A DNA stretch of 64,000 nucleotides from Pseudomonas borbori (lineage in GTDB: Bacteria > Pseudomonadota > Gammaproteobacteria > Pseudomonadales > Pseudomonadaceae). Shown here in pieces: positions 57,855-64,000 of the stretch. A program made the translations under genes and the position numbers. The stretch spans positions 48,751 through 112,750 of the forward strand of contig NZ_FOWX01000016.1 of NCBI RefSeq assembly GCF_900115555.1, given 5' to 3'. Every line of letters begins with the position of its first letter. Within the stretch, counting starts at the first letter, position 1. The notes beneath the pieces were generated by a model that did not search any database, was not told the DNA's origin, and saw nothing but the letters and a program-made list of their open reading frames with translations.

Positions 57855-59212
57855 TGGCAGGCGCCGCGGTTAGCCGCGAAGCGGGGCTGTGGAAACGCGG
57901 GATAGTGTGGCTGCTGTTGTTGGCGCCGCTGTTCTTCGCCAGCTACAGCTTTGCCAACTGGCTGAGCAGCCAGCGCGATGACGTCGGCAGCCTGATGTTC
58001 GCCTGGGAAAACCGGATGCCGCTATGGCCATGGACCATCGTGCCTTACTGGTCGATCGACCTGCTCTATGGTTTGTCCTTTCTGCTGCCGGCGACACGGC
58101 GGGAAATGGATCGCCACGGCCTGCGCTTGCTCAGCGTACAGCTGCTGTGCATCGCCGCCTTCCTGCTCTGGCCGCTGCGTTTCACCTTCGAGCGGCCCGA
58201 ACTGGATGGCTTGTTCGGCAGCCTGTTCGATGTGCTGATGGGCTTCGATAAACCCTTCAACCAGGCGCCATCCCTGCATATCGCCCTGCTAGTGGTCATC
58301 TGGATAATGTTCGCCCGACATACCCATGGTCTATGGCTGCGCGGCCTGCTGCACGGCTGGTTTGCGCTGATCGGCGTGTCGGTGCTGACCACCTGGCAGC
58401 ATCATTTCATCGACGTGCCCACCGGGGTGCTGGCCGGCTGGCTCTGCGTCTGGCTCTGGCCCCAGCAAGGTCCCAGCCCGCTGCTGGATTGGCAGTTGGC
58501 CCGCGAGCCGCAACGTTGGCGCCTGGCATTGCGCTATGGCCTGGGCGCGGCGCTGCTGAGCGCGCTGGCGGTGAATCTGGGCGGCGTCTGGTTATGGCTG
58601 TTGTGGCCAAGCTTCTCGTTGCTGCTGGTGGCGCTGAACTATGCGCTGTTCGACGCCGCAGGCTTTCAGAAGGACGCCAAAGGCCACCTCAGCAGTGCCG
58701 CCTGCTGGCTGCTCGCGCCATACCTGGCGGCTGCCTGGCTCAACTCACGCCTATGGACTCGTAAACATCCCCAGGCCGATGAGGTCAGCGAGGGCGTCTG
58801 GCTCGGGCGAATTCCCGCAGCAGGGCAGGCCGATCAGTTTCATGCCCTGCTGGATCTCTGCGCCGAACTGCCGAGGCGAGCACCGGCCAAGGCCTATCGT
58901 TCGCTGCCGGTGCTCGACCTCAGCGTACCCAACGCGCACACGCTGCAGGCCGCCGCCCAGGCAATCGAAACGCTGCGTCAGCAGGGTCCGTTGCTGGTCT
59001 ATTGCGCACTAGGTTATTCACGCAGCGCCACCGCGGTAGCCGCCTGGCTGCTGCATAGCGGCCGTTGCCAGAGCGTGCCAGATGCACTCGCACGCCTGCG
59101 CCTGGCGCGTCCGCAGGTGGTGTTGAGCGAAGCCCACCAGCGCGCGCTGGTGGACATGCAGCAACTGAGCGGCGGTGCGACTCCGGTCTTGGCGGCAACC
59201 CATGGCTACTGA
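57854..59212 (+). CDS. PAP2-like/dual-specificity phosphatase fusion membrane protein (YnbD-like)
   Basis: The 452-residue protein has an N-terminal PAP2-type membrane region of about nine helices with PSLHIALLVV, then TTWQHHFIDVPTGVLAGW (the conserved HHxxDVxxG phosphatase block), and a C-terminal dual-specificity tyrosine-phosphatase domain with active site VYCALGYSRSATAVA (Cx5R). The start ATG overlaps the preceding stop by a single base. The two phosphatase units suggest sequential dephosphorylation of a phospholipid intermediate and regulation or processing of a phosphorylated head group such as phosphatidylglycerol phosphate. Confidence 0.85.
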   Translation: MAGAAVSREAGLWKRGIVWLLLLAPLFFASYSFANWLSSQRDDVGSLMFAWENRMPLWPWTIVPYWSIDLLYGLSFLLPATRREMDRHGLRLLSVQLLCIAAFLLWPLRFTFERPELDGLFGSLFDVLMGFDKPFNQAPSLHIALLVVIWIMFARHTHGLWLRGLLHGWFALIGVSVLTTWQHHFIDVPTGVLAGWLCVWLWPQQGPSPLLDWQLAREPQRWRLALRYGLGAALLSALAVNLGGVWLWLLWPSFSLLLVALNYALFDAAGFQKDAKGHLSSAACWLLAPYLAAAWLNSRLWTRKHPQADEVSEGVWLGRIPAAGQADQFHALLDLCAELPRRAPAKAYRSLPVLDLSVPNAHTLQAAAQAIETLRQQGPLLVYCALGYSRSATAVAAWLLHSGRCQSVPDALARLRLARPQVVLSEAHQRALVDMQQLSGGATPVLAATHGY

Positions 59213-59657
59213 GATGCAGCTGTTCACCCTGGCCAGCCTGCTGCGCCGGGGCAAGGCGCTGGATCGGTTGTCCAACGCAGTCACCCTGCTCGGCTTGGCG
59301 ATCGGCCTGGCACCGCTGCTCGGCGTTGCAGCTCAACCATTGGCCACCCTGTTCTGCGGGCTGTTGGTACTGCTGGGGCTGGTCGAAAAGTATTGGGCGT
59401 TGCGAGTGGCCCTGGATGCCGAACTGTTCCAGCGCCTGGCGGACGACGCCGAGCACCTGGCGCTGCATACCGCCGATCTCGATCAAGCGCTCACCCGGCT
59501 AGGCCTGCGATCGGCAAACCTGGAGGCGCGCAGCTGGGATGAACGCAGTCGCGGTGCGCTGCGCTTGTTACGCCTGCAGGCGCTCTGGCTACTCGTGCAA
59601 TTGTTGCTGGCCGTGGCGATCCTGCTCGGTCTGCCTTGGCTTTCTATCACTGGATAA
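59202..59657 (+). CDS. Small membrane protein of the lipid operon, unknown
   Basis: The 151-residue protein overlaps the previous gene by 11 bp and has two N-terminal membrane segments (AVTLLGLAIGLAPLLGV and FCGLLVLLGLVEKYWA) and one C-terminal (LWLLVQLLLAVAILLGL), with a helical segment between rich in Leu, Ala and Arg. No family is recognised. An ATG 12 bp downstream (59214) is an alternative start. Its conserved placement between the phosphatase and acyltransferase suggests a structural or regulatory part of the pathway. Confidence 0.7.
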   Translation: MATEMQLFTLASLLRRGKALDRLSNAVTLLGLAIGLAPLLGVAAQPLATLFCGLLVLLGLVEKYWALRVALDAELFQRLADDAEHLALHTADLDQALTRLGLRSANLEARSWDERSRGALRLLRLQALWLLVQLLLAVAILLGLPWLSITG

Positions 59658-59666
59658 GGAATCGTC

Positions 59667-60287
59667 ATGCTCGCTGCCCTGACCGCCTTTGCGATTACCT
59701 CAGCCGCGCGCCTGCTGACCGGCGCCCGCGCGCTCTGGCTCGGCTGCACCGCGCAACCGGTGCAGCGCCTGTATTACGCCAACCACAGCAGCCACGGCGA
59801 CTTCGTGCTGCTCTGGGCCTCGCTACCGCCGGAGCTGCGGCGCAGCACCCGCCCGGTGGCCGGTGCCGACTACTGGCAGCGCGACAGCCTGCGCCGCTAC
59901 CTGATCCATCAGGTGTTCAACGGCGTGTTGATCGATCGCGAGCGCGGCTCCGCACACAGCAACCCGCTGCAACCGATGCTCGATGCCCTGGACAACGGCG
60001 ATTCGTTGATCCTGTTTCCCGAGGGCACGCGCAACCTGGAAGAGGGCTTGTTGCCGTTCAAGAGTGGCCTCTATCACTTGGCCAAGGCGCGACCGCATAT
60101 CGAGCTGATCCCCGTATGGATCGCCAACCTTAGCCGCGTGATGCCCAAGGGCAGGGCGCTACCCTTGCCGCTGCTGTGCACCCTGAGCTTCGGTGCGCCG
60201 CTGCAACCGCTGGAAACCGAGAGCAAGGAAGCGTTCCTCGAACGCGCCCGTAACGCGCTGCTGGCCATGGCGCCCGAGGAGGTTTGA
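59667..60287 (+). CDS. Lysophospholipid acyltransferase (PlsC-like)
   Basis: The 206-residue protein has the acyltransferase motifs NHSSHGDFVLLW (HxxxxD), the VLIDRERG block and FPEGTRNLEEGLLPF. It probably esterifies a lysophospholipid or lyso-phosphatidic-acid-like intermediate. It lies 9 bp after the previous gene and 1 bp before the cdsA-like gene. Shorter than LptA (257) in the same window and dissimilar to it outside the motifs. Confidence 0.88.
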   Translation: MLAALTAFAITSAARLLTGARALWLGCTAQPVQRLYYANHSSHGDFVLLWASLPPELRRSTRPVAGADYWQRDSLRRYLIHQVFNGVLIDRERGSAHSNPLQPMLDALDNGDSLILFPEGTRNLEEGLLPFKSGLYHLAKARPHIELIPVWIANLSRVMPKGRALPLPLLCTLSFGAPLQPLETESKEAFLERARNALLAMAPEEV

Positions 60288-60288
60288 A

Positions 60289-61233
60289 ATGGATAACAAC
60301 ACCCTGCTGCTGTTCGCCGGTATCGGCGCCCTGTTGCTGTTGGCCTCGGCCATCGGCTATTTCCTTAAATGGCGTAGCGGCGACAGCCCCAACCCGGTGA
60401 TCGACAACCTCAACGCGCGGATCAACGCCTGGTGGGTGATGGTGGCCGTGATAGGCGCGGCTTTTCTGTTCGGCGATATCGGCGTGATCCTGCTGTTCTA
60501 CTTCGTTTCCTTCTACGCCCTGCGCGAATTCATGACCTTGACGCCGACCCGGCGCAGCGATTATCCGGCGCTGGTGGCGGCCTTTTACTTCGCTCTGCCG
60601 ATGCAATACCTGCTGATCGCCGTCGACTGGTACGGCCTGTTCTCGATCTTCATCCCGGTTTACCTGTTCCTGCTGCTGCCGATTCTCGCCTCCCTGGGCG
60701 GCGATACCACGCGCTTCCTCGAGCGTGCCTCCAAGGTGCAATGGGGGCTGATGATCGCGGTCTACTGCATCTCCGCGGTACCGGCACTGCTGACCCTGGA
60801 CATCCCCGGCTATGCAGGGCGCAACCTGCTGCTGATCGCCTGGCTGATCATAGTCGTGCAGCTATCCGACGTACTGCAGTACGTCTGCGGCAAGCTGTTC
60901 GGCAAACACAAGATCGCCCCGCGCCTGTCGCCCTCTAAAACCGTGGAGGGCTTTGTCGGCGGGGTGGCCCTGGCTTGCCTGGTCGGTGCGCTGCTGTGCT
61001 GGATCACCCCGTTCAACTTCTGGCAGGCCGCGCTGATGGCCCTGACCGTCAACCTGCTGGGCTTTGCCGGCGGCCTGGTGATGTCGGCAATCAAGCGCGA
61101 CCGCGGGGTGAAGGACTGGGGTCATATGATCGAAGGCCACGGCGGCATGCTCGACCGCCTCGACTCGGTGTGTTTCGCTGCCCCGATATTCTTCCACTTC
61201 GTGCGCTACTGGTGGGTGCCGGCACTGGCCTAG
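60289..61233 (+). CDS. Phosphatidate cytidylyltransferase (CdsA-like, YnbB type)
   Basis: The 314-residue polytopic enzyme makes CDP-diacylglycerol from CTP and phosphatidate. The signature MSAIKRDRGVKDWGHMIEGH followed by GGMLDRLDS matches the CDS motif (KxxxxKDxGxxxPGHGGxxDRxDS) except that Pro is Glu. It lacks the N-terminal extension of housekeeping CdsA. As the last gene of the six-gene operon it supplies the CDP-activated donor for the first gene's transferase. Confidence 0.9.
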   Translation: MDNNTLLLFAGIGALLLLASAIGYFLKWRSGDSPNPVIDNLNARINAWWVMVAVIGAAFLFGDIGVILLFYFVSFYALREFMTLTPTRRSDYPALVAAFYFALPMQYLLIAVDWYGLFSIFIPVYLFLLLPILASLGGDTTRFLERASKVQWGLMIAVYCISAVPALLTLDIPGYAGRNLLLIAWLIIVVQLSDVLQYVCGKLFGKHKIAPRLSPSKTVEGFVGGVALACLVGALLCWITPFNFWQAALMALTVNLLGFAGGLVMSAIKRDRGVKDWGHMIEGHGGMLDRLDSVCFAAPIFFHFVRYWWVPALA

Positions 61234-61327
61234 ATCCAGTACGTCGGTCGCCAGGACAGCCCAGCAATAGAACAGCTCCAGGTCCGCTTGGGCTGTGGCT
61301 CGACATGCCGTTCAGTTCATCGGTTGT

Positions 61328-62464
61328 TCAGCCATTGATCGAGGCCAACGCCGGTCGATGCCGCCACAGGATGGTCGCGATAGTCGCGGCATACAGGGCA
61401 ATCACCACCAGTCCCACCGACTGAATCTCGAACGGGGTGAATTTGAACAGCAGGACCAGGGCGGCCAGCACACTCACGTTGAGCATGATGAACCTCGGCC
61501 GCCCCAGTTTCTCGACCTTGATCCCCAGATTGTCGGTGTACAAGCGCACCAGCGAATCGACCGAGTTGATCACGAAGATGATCCCCACCGTGACCATCGC
61601 CAGCTTGAACAGCAGGGTGATCTCGATGGCATTGGCGAAGTAGTAGTACAGCACGGAGAACCATATCGCCAACGGAATGGAGGGGATGATCAGCAGCGCC
61701 AGCAACAGTTGATAGGTCTTCAGGCCGCCGACGAAACGCGAGACGAACTGGCCGATCATCACGCTCCAGGCAAACCACCAGAACAGGTAGAAGGCGTGGT
61801 AGTCGCTCAGCGGCAGGACGAACTCATGCAACTCGGCGAAATAGCCGGTGCCGATCGCCGCAGCCGCCTCGGCCACGTAGCCGGCGTCCGCATCCATCAA
61901 CCACCACATCCCGGCAATCAGGGCGAAGAACAACCAGGTCGAGGCCACGCTCAGGATCTTCAGGTACTTGATATCGGTGCTCGAATAGACCGCCGCCAGC
62001 AGGATCAGCAAGACCACCAGGTAACCCCAGCCTTCGCCGACTTCCGGCGCATACCAGGCGATATTCACCAGGAACAGGTAGGCCGTGAAGGCGCAGGTCG
62101 AAATGATCACCAGATTGTTGATGAGCTTCACCGGTTTCAGTTCGAAGAACTTCACCCGCGGCTCGATCACACAGAAGTAGAAGGTGGTGAGGAAGTAGAA
62201 CACCCAAATCAGAAAGCCCCAGAAGCCGAACTCGACAGCCAGTGGGTTGGAGAATTGATATTCCGCGTCCTTGGCGTAGACCGGGAACTCGGTCAGCGGA
62301 AAGATGATCAGGCCCATGTCCAGGCCCGAGGTAAACAGGATCGCCATGAAGGTCAGCAACCCCACCGGTTCGGAACCATGACAACGCTGGTTGCCCCAGC
62401 GCAGCAGGACAAACAGGGTGGTGAGCAACAGTGCGATGATCGCGCCGGACAAAACAAATTTCAT
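61328..62464 (-). CDS. Short, divergent BCCT-family transporter
   Basis: The 378-residue protein has about 11 hydrophobic segments. TFMAILFTSGLDMGLIIFP aligns with the GMGIG transport motif of betaine/choline/carnitine transporters, and YLFWWFAWSVMIGQFVSRF with WWISWSPFVGMFIARI. It lacks the first helix and the long C-terminal tail of typical BCCT proteins (usually 500-680 residues), and the glycine pattern is GLDMG. The ATG at 62464 was chosen since upstream residues are unlike a BCCT N-terminus. Convergent with the lipid operon; the 94-bp gap has a weak CAGCCCA/TGGGCTG inverted repeat. Substrate unknown. Confidence 0.68.
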   Translation of the reverse strand: MKFVLSGAIIALLLTTLFVLLRWGNQRCHGSEPVGLLTFMAILFTSGLDMGLIIFPLTEFPVYAKDAEYQFSNPLAVEFGFWGFLIWVFYFLTTFYFCVIEPRVKFFELKPVKLINNLVIISTCAFTAYLFLVNIAWYAPEVGEGWGYLVVLLILLAAVYSSTDIKYLKILSVASTWLFFALIAGMWWLMDADAGYVAEAAAAIGTGYFAELHEFVLPLSDYHAFYLFWWFAWSVMIGQFVSRFVGGLKTYQLLLALLIIPSIPLAIWFSVLYYYFANAIEITLLFKLAMVTVGIIFVINSVDSLVRLYTDNLGIKVEKLGRPRFIMLNVSVLAALVLLFKFTPFEIQSVGLVVIALYAATIATILWRHRPALASING

Positions 62465-62703
62465 AAGGACCCCATGCCTACTGCCGCGCCTGATGCTGTG
62501 GCCAAGGGCCAACCCTGAGGTCGGCGGCGGCGTTGTGCTTCTTGTAATTGTTTGATGGATTGCTTGCGAGGTGTCCTGCCTGGGCACCACGCCGCTGGGC
62601 CGCGGCTCACCCCTGAGCGGCGACAAGGCACCTGGCGATAGAACAGCGCAGCCAACCTTAGCTCCTTGATTGGCAGCCTCGTCAGCAGGCTCCGGTCACC
62701 GAG

Positions 62704-62768
62704 CTATCCTGTCGCCGGCTGCAACTTCACACATTCCCGTAGGCGACATCTTCTATCCTGTCGCCGGC
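62704..62768. repeat. Direct repeat and TGTCGCC/GGCGACA dyad
   Basis: CTATCCTGTCGCCGGC is repeated at 62704-62719 and 62753-62768. GGCGACA (62742-62748) and TGTCGCC (62759-62765) form a dyad with a 10-bp spacer. A further GGCGACA is at 62619. Possible operator upstream of the BCCT gene or part of the sRNA control region; the interval 62465-62948 has no gene. Confidence 0.4.
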
Positions 62769-62800
62769 CCCCCCGGTCGCGCCATGGTGCGGGCAGCCTG

Positions 62801-62832
62801 TGTTACGCCGCCCATCCACAGGTAACGTAACT
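62801..62832. promoter_or_regulatory. CbrB-type upstream activator site
   Basis: TGTTAC at 62801 and GTAACG at 62822 are separated by 15 bp, matching the TGTTAC-N(14-15)-GTAACA enhancer recognised by CbrB; a second right half-site GTAACT starts at 62827. It lies about 90-120 bp upstream of a sigma-54 promoter, the normal distance. Confidence 0.7.
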
Positions 62833-62887
62833 GAGTGCTACGGGAACAGATCGGCCACGCTTCTACTTCGCAGAAAAAGCGATAACC

Positions 62888-62900
62888 TATCAACATATTG
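62888..62900 (+). promoter_or_regulatory. IHF binding site
   Basis: TATCAACATATTG matches the IHF consensus WATCAANNNNTTR perfectly and lies between the CbrB-type site and the sigma-54 promoter, where IHF bends DNA to bring the activator to the polymerase. Confidence 0.65.
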
Positions 62901-62922
62901 ATTTATAACGATTTTTAAAAAC

Positions 62923-62938
62923 TGGCACGGGCTGTGCT
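62923..62938 (+). promoter_or_regulatory. Sigma-54 promoter of the Crc-titrating sRNA
   Basis: TGGCACGGGCTGTGCT fits the RpoN consensus with exact GG-N10-GC spacing. The predicted start is near 62949. Confidence 0.85.
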
Positions 62939-62948
62939 TTATCTAGGG

Positions 62949-63300
62949 TAGAACAACAACAAAAACAGCAAAAAGAAAAACATCTCGACTCTGGTAAAAC
63001 AAAAACAACACGGCAGAGAAGTAGCAAACAGATTTTTTTGGAGAGGGTGCGCTGTTCCGGGATTCAGAACCGGCAACCAGTTTTAGAAGAATAAAACTAC
63101 CTTGAGGTAGCTCGTTCTGGTTGGATCACTTGGTGACAATGGCACTGCCAGCAACCAAAAAAATACGTTTGCCCTTGGTCCCTTCTGGGGATCTGATGAA
63201 AAGCTTGTCGATCACCAATAAAAACAACAGATCGCTAAACAAGAAAAACAAAGCACACGTAACTTATTCGAGGGGAGCCCAGGCTCCCCTCAGTGCTTTC
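62949..63300 (+). ncRNA. CrcZ/CrcY/CrcX-family small RNA that titrates Hfq-Crc
   Basis: A roughly 345-nt transcript is predicted from the sigma-54 start to the GC hairpin. It contains at least five A-rich AAnAAnAA clusters, the Hfq/Crc targets: 62952-62980, 62996-63009, 63087-63094, 63217-63227 and 63237-63252. The A-rich runs separated by a structured centre, a length of 350-400 nt, and CbrB/sigma-54 control are the defining properties of the CrcZ family, which sequesters Hfq-Crc to relieve carbon catabolite repression. CrcZ itself follows cbrB; cbrB is not here, so this is probably a CrcY- or CrcX-like paralogue. The short ORF at 63121-63351 overlaps it and is not real. Confidence 0.82.
63270..63291 (+). 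terminator. Hairpin terminator of the sRNA
   Basis: GAGGGGAGCC pairs with GGCTCCCCTC (10 bp, tight loop), followed by AGTGCTTTC. The U-tract is weak, but a GGGGAGCC-type stem ends CrcZ-family RNAs as I remember them. Confidence 0.7.
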
Positions 63301-63446
63301 TGGCTTCCCCATCTTCAGAGCAGGGGTCAGCCGTTGATCATCCTCTCCTAATCCGCTCTCCGCGTTCTGCCGCGCTGTTTGGCCGAACTGACTGGCAACA
63401 ATATCCGGACTTACCAAAGCCCTCCTGCGCTAGATACAGACGCTCA

Positions 63447-63635
63447 TCACCCCGTCGTACCAAGCAACTCCATTGAGCTGGACGTATCAACGATCCGGTA
63501 GCCCATCGCCTTATAGCCAGCTTGGCGCTTATTCCACATCCGTAACAAAGCCGGGTGTCCCCCATCGATGAAGTCGATGATGCGCACATCAGCCTTGCTT
63601 GATGAAGCCGCAAGCGAGTCGCACTCGACTACCCA
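63447..63635 (-). pseudogene. Unrecognised ORF remnant without start codon
   Basis: A 62-codon minus-strand frame follows an in-frame stop and reads ADVRIIDFIDGGHPALLRMW then KAMGYRIVDTSSSMELLG before TGA at 63447. Its composition looks protein-like (regular alternation, a HPALLRMWNKR helix), but there is no ATG until near the middle. It is likely the 3' end of a decayed gene. I do not recognise the family. Confidence 0.35.
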
Positions 63636-63659
63636 TCACAATTTTTGAGACTGATGGGT
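63631..63659. repeat. Inverted repeat ACCCATCA...TGATGGGT
   Basis: Perfect 8-bp arms (63631-63638, 63652-63659) around a 13-bp AT-rich loop. Possibly a terminator or part of a decayed mobile element end. Confidence 0.45.
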
Positions 63660-63704
63660 GACGCTATTTTGATCGGCACAAATTGCCGCGAGTCTTTCAC
63701 TCCA

Positions 63705-63743
63705 AAAATCTCGCAGATTTCTGCACTCTCAAAACGAGATTTT
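63705..63743. repeat. Inverted repeat AAAATCTCG...CGAGATTTT
   Basis: Perfect 9-bp arms (63705-63713, 63735-63743) separated by 21 bp in a non-coding, AT-rich stretch. The interval 63660-63820 shows no gene. Confidence 0.45.
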
Positions 63744-63820
63744 CCGGGATTTCTCTGTAGCTTCACTACATAAATCGCTTACTGGACACTACGAGGCTGC
63801 ATCTAAAGCACTGATCCAGA

Positions 63821-63847
63821 AAGAAAAACCCCGGCGCTAGGCCGGGG
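63821..63847 (-). terminator. Intrinsic terminator for a gene beyond the right edge
   Basis: On the minus strand CCCCGGC-CTAGC-GCCGGGG is followed by TTTTTCTTTC. All minus frames from 63850 to 64000 contain stops, so the terminated gene ends beyond the window. Confidence 0.85.
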
Positions 63848-63861
63848 TAGTGGCAGATTTC

Positions 63862-63893
63862 ATCATGACAATAACTCGCACAATCATGACAAT
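63862..63893. repeat. Direct repeat ATCATGACAAT, two helical turns apart
   Basis: ATCATGACAAT occurs at 63862-63872 and 63883-63893, 21 bp apart. The helical phasing suits a pair of protein sites, but the position within an apparent 3' region leaves the function open. Confidence 0.4.
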
Positions 63894-63899
63894 TAACCT

Positions 63900-63923
63900 G
63901 CCCGTCGACACCTGTCGACGGGC
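63900..63923. repeat. Perfect palindrome GCCCGTCGACA-CC-TGTCGACGGGC
   Basis: Eleven-base arms around CC. Could be a terminator stem, a recombination target or an operator; no T-run follows on either strand. Confidence 0.55.
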
Positions 63924-63980
63924 GACAAACCTGGCATTTGTCAGAATCATCAATCCCAATTAAATCAATGACTTACAAAA

Positions 63981-63999
63981 AATAATGGGCACCATTATT
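63981..63999. repeat. Palindrome AATAATGG-GCA-CCATTATT at the window edge
   Basis: Eight-base arms around GCA. The GCACCA core recalls half of an NtrC site but the window ends here, so this cannot be judged. Confidence 0.35.
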
Positions 64000-64000
64000 G

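Noticed and set aside
63121..63351. 76-codon ORF inside the sRNA
   Set aside because: It overlaps the A-rich motifs and the terminator hairpin, has no ribosome-binding site and is explained by the non-coding RNA.
63862..63923. CRISPR-like repeats or recombination site
   Set aside because: Only two copies of an 11-bp repeat and one palindrome, without a spacer array, integrase or tRNA gene.
63981..64000. NtrC binding site of a glnA-type promoter
   Set aside because: The palindrome has GCACCA but the window ends before a second half could be confirmed; the visible symmetry centres on GCA, not on the NtrC pattern.

Overview
The window is chromosomal DNA of a high-GC gammaproteobacterium, almost certainly a Pseudomonas. 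The gene order from about 26 to 55 kb (trpI/trpBA, a choline-sulfate locus, aroE, hemF, qor, tsaC, dprA, a LysM gene, def-fmt-rsmB-trkA, a TPR gene, PilZ, an lpxL-type acyltransferase, tag, glyQS, gmhB, an lptA-type acyltransferase) is, as I remember it, the oriC-flanking region of P. aeruginosa (about PA0005 to PA0037) in inverted orientation. The left end carries ampDh2 and algB-kinB, which also belong to the oriC-proximal part of Pseudomonas genomes. GNTG-type REP palindromes, sigma-54 promoters and CbrB/Crc-type regulation fit the same genus.

Layout. 0-14.7 kb: truncated DASH-type photolyase, MarC protein, amidase AmpDh2, purine permease, the algB-kinB two-component system, a triple-BON periplasmic protein and small membrane proteins behind two sigma-54 promoters, a SpmAB-like membrane protein, a DUF5924/DUF2914 membrane protein, an Aer-like chemoreceptor and a decayed EAL-domain gene. 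14.9-18.6 kb: TAXI-type TRAP transporter. 18.8-26.2 kb: yheV-prlC, gamma carbonic anhydrase, HAD phosphatase, DUF1161 protein, a PF10023-type aminopeptidase lipoprotein, luciferase-like oxidoreductase, dodecin. 26.2-30.4 kb: trpI with divergent trpBA, then pbpG. 30.5-37.1 kb: choline-O-sulfate module (LysR regulator, choline sulfatase, choline-binding protein, radical-SAM sulfatase maturase, SulP anion transporter). 37.2-55.2 kb: housekeeping block, including a preQ1-I riboswitch in front of the yhhQ queuosine-precursor transporter.

55.4-61.2 kb: a tightly packed six-gene operon resembling E. coli ynbABCD plus an acyltransferase. It encodes a CDP-alcohol phosphatidyltransferase, a hydrolase-methyltransferase fusion, a PAP2/dual-specificity phosphatase fusion, a small membrane protein, a lysophospholipid acyltransferase and a CdsA-type cytidylyltransferase. 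This is a self-contained and functionally obscure lipid pathway. It sits where gyrB would be expected next to lptA, so there is a rearrangement breakpoint at about 55.25 kb, marked by a single perfect DnaA box.

61.3-64 kb: a short, divergent BCCT-like transporter, then a well-formed regulatory assembly (CbrB-type upstream site, IHF site, sigma-54 promoter) driving a CrcZ/CrcY/CrcX-family small RNA rich in A-rich Hfq/Crc motifs and ending in a GC hairpin. The last 700 bp hold short inverted repeats, an unrecognised ORF remnant and a minus-strand terminator, but no convincing complete gene.

The most interesting items are the lipid operon with its altered CDP-alcohol transferase motif, the CbrB/sigma-54-driven sRNA, the choline-sulfatase/maturase module, the preQ1 riboswitch and the sigma-54 promoters beside algB.
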